Source: Diplosphaera chodatii
Taxonomy: Eukaryota; Chlorophyta; Trebouxiophyceae; Prasiolales; Stichococcaceae
Assembly: GCA_032358165.1 (NCBI GenBank)
Contig: JAALGY010000031.1
Location: 2,728,001 to 2,792,000 of the forward strand
DNA: 64,000 nt
Reading direction: 5' to 3'
Below the pieces are notes generated by a model. The model was not told the DNA's origin. It saw only the letters and a program-made list of their open reading frames with translations, and searched no databases. How positions within the stretch are numbered: position 1 is the first letter of the stretch; the number at the start of each line of letters is the position of its first letter. Both the position numbers and the translations under genes were made by a program. Shown here one piece after another: positions 45,499-56,800 of the stretch.

Positions 45499-46192
45499 TG
45501 TCAGCCAGACCGTTGACCAGCTGCACCAACTGTGACTGCTTCAATTGACTGTTGGTTGCTGGACTGGCAAACACCTCTGGCTAATATTTCCGTAACCTTG
45601 CAGAGGAGTCGTGTACGAGAATGTTTCCTGAGCACGGCCGCCTTATCAGCGGTCTAGAACTAGAACTTGTTCTGATATGCAGCTCGATGCCGCTGACAGT
45701 GCTGCAGATGAGGAGAGGCTTGACGCCGTGGTGCTGACGCTGACAGGGGAGATGCGAAGTTGCAGCGGGGCCCTTGCTCAGCTCGCTGGCCTGAACTGTG
45801 GCCACCGCTAGAACTGCTACATCGTGCCTGAGGAGAGTCTGCATTTGCGTAGGACATGGAACGTAAAGCCAAACACGTGTAAGCTGCAGCTGCACTATTC
45901 GATCTTCATTGATGATCACCCCTGCACCAGATCAGTGCCAGTTCCCCTCACCACTTCAGCTGTTTGCGGCAGCCGTCAACATGCACCAACGCAACGTGTA
46001 CTGATCGAGATCGCCCACCTTGCAAGCTAGCGGTTGCTGTGCAAGCTGTGAGCCCCTTCGCTGCATGATGCCTCGGCTGTCTTCGCTGCAGTGCCAGCTG
46101 CACCGATGATGAGGCACTGTTGCTGAGGCTGGCCACTGCAGTTGGCCATCACGTCGCTGAGTTATCATCCCAGGGAGGGCCTGCCGCTCAAC
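45499..46192. promoter_or_regulatory. divergent promoter region, PYD1 / RRA
   Basis: About 0.7 kb between two head-to-head genes, with no supported exon. Both promoters and 5' leaders should lie here. No specific element was identified. Confidence 0.5.
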
Positions 46193-49100
46193 ATGGCTCC
46201 GCGTGGTGGCGGCAGCAGCGGCGGCCGTTCCCGACTTGTGGTGGGTGCAGCTGCAAGGCCTTGCATCAGACCAAGCAGCAAGCTACTATGTCATACCCAG
46301 CTGACCTGGGCTCGGTGCCATGGTGGGCCTGAGGCAAGGTCGCGGTCTTTAGCTGTCGTTTGCATGCATCCCACGGCCGCTGTAGTAATCAATGTACATC
46401 TGCAGGTGGCCCTGTTCTATGGCGCGGTGCTGGGCCTGGCGCTCAGCCTGGGCAGCCTGCACCTACAGCGCGTCCGGCGGGAGGCGGCAGGCGCCATTGA
46501 GCTGGCACAGCAGCAGGCGCAGTCAGCGGTGAGTGCCTCGGCTCACAGTGCACACTGCAAATCCGCGCCTGACAGCCCGCTGGTGTGCCCGCTGCATGAA
46601 GTAAGCTTGGGACTACCTTGTCAAAAAAAGCCCTATTCTGCTGGGCGCAGATGGCAAAGCTCAAGGAGCAGCAGTCGAAAGCAGACTCAGCAGAAGGCGC
46701 AAGAGTGAATCTGCAGGTATGCTGTGCATGTGCTCACTGTCTGCATAGCTTGTACTGCTCCAGTGCTGCTGGCATTCACCCTGGCTCGGGGTGCTTTGTT
46801 GTTGAGAGCAGTACCTGCTGCGCACAGAGGCGGCTCACTGAGATGGAGGCCAAGGTGAAGGCAGCGGATGGGAAGGCAACGGCGGCAGCGGGGGCGGCGG
46901 AGAACAGGCACACGCCGTGGGGCCCATCAGAGGAGAGGGACAAGAAGGACCCCGAGCTGGCGGCGGTGCTGCGCAAGGTGCTGCAGCCAGTTGTACCACT
47001 ATGTCCAGCCACATGATGCCGTGGGGTCCACAAGTGTTTGCCTCGTCCTGGGGCTCGCGACGCACATCATGTGTGTCATCGGCTGGCGATCAGCTGGTTG
47101 GGACCTGCACAATTGCGCTGCCTGCAGGTGGCCGTCAACAACGAGGTGCTGGCGGCGATGAGCAACATCAACTATGCCATGCCGGGCGGCATGCTGGACA
47201 CCTGGATGGAGGGCGTGCAGCGGGCGGGCGTGAAGAACGCCATGGTCATCGCGCTCGACGCGCAGACGAAGGCGAACGCAGAGGCCAAGGGCATCACTGC
47301 GCACGAGATGCACATAAAGGTGAGCACTGGTGCCAGGCTATGTAGACGTCACGATGGCCAGGCGCTCCTGTGAGGACCATCTTTGTCCTCTGACAGTTGA
47401 CATCGTCAGACCAGCAGAGGAACGTCTGCAAGCAGAGCGTGCGGTCAGCCAGCTGCTCGAGCTGAGGAACCCAATTGTGCCGTGCAGATCCCGGCAGCGC
47501 AAGCAGGCAATGGTGACAACCATGCCGTGTCCGCCCTGAAGTTCAGGATGCTGCGCCACTTCCTGCAGTTGGGATACTCTGTGCTGCTGTCCGACGTGGT
47601 GCGCATCTGCACAGTCGCGTGGACCTGCTGCTGGACACTTTTCGTAGCTGGTGTCCATCATTGCACGAGGCGTTCACCCTGGGATACTGATGGTTGCTCT
47701 CGTCTCGGAAGAGCACGACACTGACTGGATGCTCTGCTGCAGGACATTGTGACATTGCAAAATCCGTTCAATTTCCTTGAGAGAGACTCGGATGTAGAGG
47801 GCATGTCTGATGGGTTTGACAACGGCACAGCATATGGTAAGTCTCATGGCCATCGTCCTTGATTTCGACGATGCGCTGACGCCATGAGTTACAATCCAAT
47901 GGTTCATGTCAATCAAGTTCATGGCGTGCTGACCCAAGACTGCCGCACATCTACAGGGTACAACGACGTGTTGGACGACCCCACCATGGGCTGGTGTGTG
48001 TGAACCATGCTGTGACTGCAGCGCTGAACTGCTACCTGCTGTCAACAAAGCTTGCCACACACCGAATGATGACCCTGTGTCGGTGCTTGCATGCAGGGCG
48101 AGGTACGCACACTCCATGCGGGTGTTCGTCTTCAACAGGTCAGCTCCCTGCTCAGATGGCTCGCCCAAGCTCGCTTGTACCGAGCACAGCCTCCGCACTC
48201 GCAAGCCCTGTGCACAGGGTGCTGAGGTCCCACCTGTGCTATGCGCAGCGGCCTGTTCTACATCAGGCCGACAGCGGCGGCCATGGATCTGCTGGACCGC
48301 CTTGTGCAGCGGGTTGAGACTGAGAACGGTTGGGATCAGGTGTCCACCCTGCAGCACATGCTCCAGCATGTGCACTACCACTCGTGCATAATTATTCGTG
48401 ACGTCGTGACTGTGCATCCAAGATGGCACAGCCGGGAAGATGCTGCTTGCTTCAGCAGTGCACAGCTTGATGGCTGCATCTGCTTTTTGCACCATAGGCG
48501 CTGTTCAACGAGGTGATCTACTTCCCCAGCCGCCCTGGCTACACAGACCCGCTGGTGAAACGGCGCGTGCTGGTGAGTCGACGGCAGTGCTTACTTGCTG
48601 TTATAGGATGTTGAGCTGCAGAGCCAGCCACTGTCTTCCATTTCAAAGTGCCGCCAGCAAGGGACTCCACAGGTGTTGACGATCTCCCTCATGCAACGCA
48701 AAGAGTGGATGTTGCCATGTCGCAGGACTATCTTCTGTTCATGAACAGCAAGGTGACCGCACCTCCACCTTGGTGTCCGACAGTCCTATCATGACCGGTG
48801 CAATGCTGTGTTGCAGTTCTCCTGTGTCGCTGCAGTTTGCTGCAATGACGATCCCTTCTGCCACAAACTGTTCATGTGCAGGGTTGCTGCGCTGCAGGTG
48901 CTGTTCAAGACAGTGCGGGTGGACAAGGCGCGGTTTGCGGGCTTGAAGCCCGTCATGATCCACGTCAACTATCATGTACGCAGTGTATGAACCTACCACA
49001 GTCCACTGTTGGCATGCCGCACAGTGCTTGAACAACTGCGTTGCTCCTGGTTGTGATTTGAGAAACTCACCTGTGACCTGGGCCTGCAGCCCAACAAGCA

Positions 49101-49335
49101 TGAGCGGATGCTGGCCATCGTAGAGAGGTGCGCTGACGTCAGAGCCTTGTGTTCCTATCATGCGCCTAGCCTGGGTGTGCCGGAGGATGACTCAATGGAC
49201 AGCGGAGTTGTGCACACCATCTCGTATGCCGTGTCCGTCAAACATTGACCAGACATTCAACTGGTGTGCAGGTATGTCAAGGGCGTGGAGACAGCATTGG
49301 ACCCCTTCCCGGGCGGCAGTGAGCCTGGCTCATAG
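46193..49335 (+). CDS. RRA: RRA-type (GT77) hydroxyproline arabinosyltransferase, 411 aa
   Basis: Golgi type II membrane enzyme that extends arabinose chains on hydroxyproline of extensin-like proteins. Exons: 46193-46240, 46406-46528, 46651-46716, 46828-46977, 47128-47319, 47488-47598, 47743-47836, 47957-47993, 48097-48138, 48249-48339, 48498-48572, 48726-48752, 48898-48975, 49090-49127, 49272-49335; 1236 nt. A short cytoplasmic tail precedes a membrane anchor at residues ~17-36 ([18 protein letters not shown]), then a Glu/Lys-rich stem. The catalytic domain has the RRA landmarks: [27 protein letters not shown], the DxD motif SDVDIV (~228-232), [84 protein letters not shown]. Its neighbour is a giant SPPPP-containing wall protein, a plausible substrate class. 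Confidence 0.92.
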
Positions 49336-50896
49336 CAGCATTAATGGCGGCTGGGTGGAGGATGGGGGCATCAGACAGAACATTATCATACTGCAATAGT
49401 TCGTTGGTGGCGGCAGGGGCCTGCCAACACATGTGAATGCCTAATCACTGCGGCTCACAGTTGCCAAGCTTTATGTTGCCAGCATATGGGTACGGCAACC
49501 ACATACGGGCTCTCCCTAAAGTGCCTTGCGGGGTTGGCTGCGCAGTTCACACCCCTGGTACATGACGACCAACCACCCGGCAGTCTCCACTGTCCAGCCA
49601 AGCCCTGATGACACGTGCAACGTCACCCCAGAACGTCAGCAAGCTGGGCAAGCCGTCACACGCACGGTTGCCACCGTCGAAGGCGGCATCACAGTGCAAG
49701 CAGCTGAGCGGAGATTATCCGATAGCGCAGCGACAGCAGCTGTTGCTGGTGCGCAGTGCAGTTGCGGCCCAGCCCACAAGCAGCCACCAGAGAGTCGGTG
49801 CAGGCGTCAGCAGCCCGCTAGACGCGTAGTCAATAGGTGAGTGCGCTTCTCATGTCCCACACACCTTATAGTCTGATCCCGGTGCCCCGCCCGGTGGCAT
49901 GCGGCAGCTATCGTCGATCTGCGCGTTTACTCCCCGGCCAAGCTCGCAAGTGGGTATGCTGCCGCGGGTGCTCTATGCTCGTCGCCATACGTTTACCAGA
50001 CATAGCAATGGTTGTATCGACGCCACCGATCTGGCTGTTGCATGCGGTGCAATGCCTGAGGACTATCCTTCCGCTACTGTCCTGCTTATCTTCACGGGTC
50101 CCGCCCCGGCGGCCTTACCGCATGAGCCTCGTGCTCGGCTCAGCCATGAACGCTGGTATCGAGGGACGGAACGTCTACAGATGCATCTGAGGCTAGCGGA
50201 GCGCTTGAATGTCGCCTGCAAGCGGTGAGAAGGTTCGATGTCGACGCACGCGTTCAGTTGTAGTCAGCCCACCGACAGTGAGTGCGCGCCAACGGCAACC
50301 GGGCTGGGGCAGGCGCCAGCCTCGAGGCGGTACTGTGTGTGCTTACAAGCCTCTGTGACTGTGCTTACACGCGGAAAGCATGCATGCTGGGAGGGTACCG
50401 GCTGGCCACCACATGCGAAAAGTAGTCAGCTTTGCCGGGGGCAAAGCATGTTGGGACCATAGCCGCAACGAATCTGAGCACGGACCTGAATAAAGCCTGT
50501 TCCTTGGCGATGTGGATGCGCTGCATGGCCCAGTGCGTGCCCGTGCACCTGCCGTCCTCTTGAATCTTGAGGGGCTGTACGGATAGTCAGGGGCGGGCGC
50601 TGCAGCGGGCAACGGCCACCCTTCCCTTGCGAGTACGGCCAGCAAACACCAAGAAACCCCGATGCACGCAAGCACTGCCGAACACTAGAGCTGCTGGCCT
50701 TGTCCGGCAGATTGGCGGGTCACGCTCTTGCGCCGCGATGACTTCGCAGCCAGCCGTCAGCCCCATTCTGATGCGACCCGTAGCGACAATACATTCGCTG
50801 CGTCAAGCGTGCTGCTATGACTGAGAGCCTGCGGTGCGCTGTCTCTGCAGGACCACACTGCCACCGGGCCCCCGCGGACAGCCGCATGGCCTCGCC
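49336..50896. other. spacer between the RRA gene and the giant wall-protein gene
   Basis: 1.56 kb with no supported exon. It should hold the RRA 3' UTR and the promoter of the fibro-slime gene. ORFs here are short and chance-like. Confidence 0.45.
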
Positions 50897-53800
50897 ATGA
50901 AGAAGTCAGCGGTCGCCATCCTCGTGCTCCTGGTGGTCGCGCAGCTCGCGGAGCTGCCGGCCGCCAGGGCGGAGGAGCCCACCGCCGCGCCCAGCTCGGG
51001 CGGCGGCGGCAGCCCCACCAGCAGCCCCACCGCCGCCCCCGCCGGCAACTCCCCCACCGCCGCCCCCAGCAGCGGCGGCTCGCCCACCGCTGCTCCCAGC
51101 AGCAGCGGCGGCGGTAGCCCCACGTCCAAGCCGACGCTGGCCCCGACGCCCGCCGATGTCGCGGCGCAGGCTGCAGGCGCCACTGCGGCGCCGAGCCCCA
51201 CGGCCACTGTGACCGCCTCGGCGACCGCCACCGGCAAGAACAGCAGCTCGACGGCCAACGTGGACGTCAACATCACCAACGCTGATGGCAGCGCGCCTAC
51301 CTTCACGGTCAGTCTGCTCCTGCTGCAGTGTCACTGCTGCTAATGCTGCTGCTGATGCCATGTCACTGCTGCTCCTGGTGCCATATCACGGAGCGTGCCA
51401 CACTGTACCATCACACAGCAGCACTTGCTGGTACTGCTCGACAGCTTGTCTTGCCGTCTTTCCTGCATGCACATGCTGCATATCTGCTGACCAGCAGGAG
51501 GTGAGTTATTGCTCAGTGTCTCCAGGGAGCTGACCTCGAAGCAACCTGCTCGTGCAGGTGCTCAACAAGAGCTTCAAGGACGGCTGCAAGACCATCATGC
51601 AGCTGATCATCACCGTGGTGGTGGAGCCCGGAGACTGCGAGGAGTGCGGCGGCCTGGCGGATGCGGGCAACGCACCGCCGCCGCTGAGCCCCCCGCCGCC
51701 GCGGTCCATGCCGCCGCCGCCTCGGCCGTCGCCGCCACCCCCCAAGGTGTCGCCGCCGCCGCCGAAGCCGTCGCCGCCGCCCCCCAAGGTGTCGCCGCCG
51801 CCGCCGAAGCCGTCGCCGCCGCCTCCCAAGGTGTCGCCGCCGCCGCCAAAGCCGTCGCCGCCGCCGCCGAGCACGGGCGAGGGCCGCCAAACCGCGGCGC
51901 CAACCAGCGGGCCCAAGTCGCCGCCGCCGGCTTCGAAGAGCCCGCCGCCGCCGGCCAAGAAGAGCCCGCCGCCGCCGGCTGCCAAGAGCCCGCCGCCGCC
52001 GGTCGCTAAGAAGCCGCCGCCGCCAGCACCGGCCGTGAAGAAGCCGCCGCCGCCGGCAGCTGTGAGGAAGCCGCCGCCGCCCGGCAGCAGCGATGGCGAG
52101 GGGCGCCAGACGCAGGCCCCCACCAAGCCAGGCACGCCGCCGAGCGGCACGCCTTCCGCAGTGAAGAAGCCGCCGCCGCCCAAGACGGGCACGCCTTCTG
52201 CCACCCCCACCAAGGCTGGCACGCCTTCTGCCACCCCCACGAAGGCAGGCACGCCCTCAGCCACCCCCACGAAGGTGGGCAGCCCTACCGCTGGCACGCC
52301 ATCTGCGGCCAAACGGCCGCCGCCTGGCAGAGGCAGCAACGAGGGCGAGGGGCGCCAGACACTGGCCCCCACCAAGGCTGGCACGCCATCCGCCACGCCC
52401 ACCAAGGCTGGGGCCCCTTCTGCCACGCCGACAAAGGCCGGCACACCCTCTGCCACGCCCACCAAGGCTGGCACGCCATCCGCCACGCCAACCAAGGCCG
52501 GCACTCCCTCTGCCACCCCGACCAAGGCTGGCACCCCTTCTGCCACGCCAACCAAGGCCGGCACGCCCTCTGCCACCCCGACCAAGGCGGGCACGCCCAC
52601 AAAGGCGACGCCGACGGCCGCCGGCACCCCCACCAAGGTGGGCACGCCCACGGCAGCTGGCACGCCAACGGGGCAGGGTCGCGTGACACCGGCGCCGACC
52701 AGGAAGGCGGCCACGCCGACCCGGGCGCCGACCAAGAAGCCCGCCACACCCACAAAGGCGCCCACCAAGGCTGGCACGCCGACAAAGGTGGGCACGGGGA
52801 CAGGCTCGGGCCGCGTCACACCAGCGCCGACCAGGAAGGCTGGCACGCCGACCAAGCCTCGCACCCCCACAAAGACGCCCACGCGTGCAAAGACGCCGAC
52901 AAAGGCCGTCCCGCACACCCCTGGCAAGGCGCCCACCAAGCGGGCCCCGACGAAGAAGCCCACAGTGCGCCGCTTCCGCCACCACCCGCCCATCGCCGGC
53001 GGCACCGGCCACACCATCAAGAAGGGCTGCCGGGTGGTGTACACGCCGCGCTGGTCCATCTGGCGGCCGCGCCCCAAGACCGGCCACATCAAGTGCTTCG
53101 GCAGCAAGCTGTCCCGCGCCGACCAGAAGCAGTTCTCCGGCGTGGCCGTGCCCGCCCGCACCGACCGCAGCTGGCGCCTGATGCAGAACTCCAAGCACCT
53201 GAAGTACGGCCCCATCAACAGCCTGATGGGCTGCTCCTGGCGCAAGGAGGACAAGAGCGACCACATCATGGGCGGCGTGAAGCAGACCATCAGCCCGGGC
53301 GCCGGCAAGACCTGCTGCCGCCGCGGCACCGACTGCACCTGGCGCGCTGGCGACTACACCTTCTTCCAGACCAAGTGAGCCGCCTGTCCTGCTCAGCACA
53401 GCGTCATTTTGCTGCTGCGTCACCTGCACTGCACACAACATCTGCCTGCTGCACCTGGAGGCCTTCGTGGGCAAGATTTGCGCCTGCTGTGCTACTGCCT
53501 CACCTTTGCTCGGTTCCTGCTGCGCAGCATCAAGGTCACAGAGCTGCCGACGCAGTGCTTCATCAACTTCAACCAGGTGCGTGTCACTTCGTGCTTCTTG
53601 CTGCTGATGGTGACAGCCGTGAAACCTGTAGCATTCATGTTCGCTGCATGTGCAGGCCTGTTCATGATGTGCATGTCATGCGTGAGCTGACGGAAGATCG
53701 TTGCCCTGACAGCTGGGATGCTCTGCTGCAGATTGATGACGCGGTGCGTGTGGTGCTGACGAACAACAAGTTCAACGGCGCTGTGCCCAACTCCTTCAAG

Positions 53801-56800
53801 TACCGTGAGTGGCCGCGCGTCTCTGGCAGCGTGGACATCGCCAAGTACATGGCCAAGGGCGACAACCGCGTCGTGCTGGTGCACGTTGATGACAAGTGCA
53901 CCCAGTCCACCCTGTGGTGAGTGCCAAACCCTGTGCCACCTGCCATCTGTCTATTGCCATGGCATCGACTTCAGCTGGCATGCTTGTCACCACTGCATAG
54001 AGCTCCGCTTGCTGCACATGAAAACTGTGCGACCACAAATGGAAAGGCCGTGACATCGTTGCTGGCGTCGTTGTGAGTCACCCCTGACGATTGTCACTTG
54101 GCGCTGCAGGGTGGAGGTGTCTTGCGGTGCCTGCACCAGCAAGGCCCCGACAAAGCGGGTCCCCACCAGGGCGCCCACCAGGACCCCCACCAAGCCCAGC
54201 GGCACCCCCACCAAGGCCCCCACCAAGCCCAGCGGCTCCCCCACCAAGGCCCCCACCAAGCCCAGCGGCAACATCACGCCCAGCAAGCCCACGTCCGCCC
54301 CCACCGGCTCCCCGGAGCAGGGCCGCCTGCTCCCGCCGCGGCCGCCCCCGCCGCCAGTCGCCCCGTCGGTCGGCCCGGCCGGCACTCCACCCACCACCCC
54401 TGCCGGCACGCCGCCGGCCAGCCCGCCCGGCGCTCCCTCAGCCACCCCTGCCGGCACGCCCTCGGCGACCCCTGCTGGAACCCCCTCGGCCGCTCCCGCA
54501 GGCATGCCACCGGCGACCCCCTCTGGCACACCCTCAGCCACCCCTTCGGCTACACCCTCACAGACGCCAACCGGCACACCGTCCTCCACCCCGTCTGGCG
54601 TGCCGACAGACGCGCCGACCGAGGGCCGGCTGCCTTCGGCCACTCCAGCAGGCACGCCGTCGGCACCCCCTGCAGGCACTCCCCCAGCCACACCTGCTGG
54701 GATGCCGTCGTCCACCCCTGCTGGGGCTCCCTCAGCCACCCCTGCAGGCACGCCTCCGGCCACCCCCTCAGCCACCCCATCAGCCACCCCTGCCGGCACA
54801 CCATCTGCCAGCCCTGCTGGCACGCCGTCTGCGACGCCCACGACAGCCCCCTCTGCCACGCCTTCAGCCACCCCCAGCGACCCCGAGTTCCGCGTCATCC
54901 AGACCAGCTGGCTGCGTGACTTCAATGCGTACGAGAATGACGACTTCCCGCCATCTGAGTCTGGCATCGATGACGGCATCGTTAACGCTGAGCTCGGCAC
55001 CAACAGCCTGCCGGTGTATGCTGGCGGCGAGGGCACCACCACCACCCATGGCGAGGCCACCTTCAACAAGTGGTGGACGAATGCCACCACCCCTGGCGGC
55101 CAGCTGCGCTACCAGAGCACCAGCGTCACCTGGCAGAATGATGCCTCCACCAGCACAGTGTCCTGGACGTCTCAGGGCTACTGGCCACTGGTACGAACTT
55201 GAACGGTCCTTGTGTGTGCAATGGTGCTTGTATGTTGCTGGCAGAAAGGTAGCCAAGCTGACCAGTCTCTGAAGAGCATGCATGATCCACTCAGCTGAGT
55301 TACAGGAAGCTCGCCTAAGAACCTAATTCTATCTGCCGTGCAGGATGGCAAGCTGCTGGGCAACACCCCCGCTGCTGATGGCGGCGACGGCACCCACAAC
55401 TGCCACTTCACGCTGGAGAGCCACAGCAAGTTCACCTACAGCGGCCCCAGCATGAAGTTCAGCTTCTCGTCCTCAGACGACCTGTTCGTCTTCATCAACG
55501 GCAAGCTGGTGGTGGACCTGGGCGGCGTGCACGCCCTGGAGACGGGCGGCTTCACGGTGATCGACCAGCTGCCGAGCCTGCAGGGCGGCGACACCTTCCA
55601 GATCGACATGTTCTACGCCAACCGCGGCAGCAACTGCGGGGGCGCCGCCCCCACGCCCTCCGCCACCCCTGCCGGCACACCATCAGCGTCCCCTGCGGGC
55701 ACGCCATCAGCAACTCCAGCTGGCACGCCGTCAGGCACCCCCTCGGCCACCCCCAGTGACGATGGCCAGGGCCGTCTGACGCCGCCCGCCATGCCCTCAG
55801 CCACACCCTCTGCGCCCCCCTCTGCCACGCCTTCCGAGACGCCGGCAGGCACCCCATCTGCCACGCCAGCTGGTACCCCGTCAGGCGCACCCGCTGGCAC
55901 CCCGCCGACCACGCCCTCGGCAACTCCGTCAGGGACGCCGGCTGGCATGCCGTCAACCACCCCTGCTGGAGTGCCCTCAGGAACCCCTGCCGGCACTCCC
56001 TCGGCAACGCCCGCTGGCATGCCATCCTCCACACCGGCTGGAGAGCCCTCTGCTACCCCAGCCGGCACACCTCCGGCGACGCCTGCTGGAACCCCATCAG
56101 CAACTCCAGCTGGCACGCCGTCAGGCACCCCCTCGGCCACCCCCAGTGACGATGGCCAGGGCCGTCTGACGCCGCCCGCCATGCCCTCAGCCACACCCTC
56201 TGCGCCCCCCTCTGCCACGCCTTCCGAGACGCCGGCAGGCACCCCATCTGCCACGCCAGCTGGTACCCCGTCAGGCGCACCCGCTGGCACCCCGCCGACC
56301 ACGCCCTCGGCAACTCCGTCAGGGACGCCGGCTGGCATGCCGTCAACCACCCCTGCTGGAGTGCCCTCAGGAACCCCTGCTGGCACTCCCTCGGCAAGCC
56401 CTGCCGGCACTCCCTCGGCGACGCCCGCTGGCACGCCATCCTCAACGCCGGCTGGAGAGCCCTCTGCAACCCCAGCCGGCACACCTCCGGCGACGCCTGC
56501 TGGAACCCCATCAGCAACTCCAGCTGGCACGCCGTCAGGCACTCCTTCAGCCACCCCCAGTGACGATGGCCAGGGCCGTCTGACGCCACCCGCCATGCCC
56601 TCAGCCACACCCTCTGCGCCCCCCTCTGCCACGCCTTCCGAGACGCCGGCAGGCACCCCATCGGCAACACCCTCAGAGTCCCCGGCTGGCACTCCTTCCG
56701 GCACCCCTTCGACTGTGCCATCAGCCACCCCATCGGAGACACCTGCCGCCACGCCGTCAGCCAGCCCCGCTGGCACCCCATCAGCCACGCCTTCCCAGAC

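Noticed and set aside
51506..53338. 610-codon minus-strand frame with Gly/Val repeats (GVPALVGVAEGVPA)
   Set aside because: Complement of the PTKAGTPSAT repeat; the repeat periodicity belongs to the plus-strand Pro/Thr codons.
53376..53378. TGA as the end of a separate Pro-rich gene
   Set aside because: A GTGAGC donor overlaps it, and splicing to 53528 restores a folded Cys domain in phase, so the TGA is taken as intronic.
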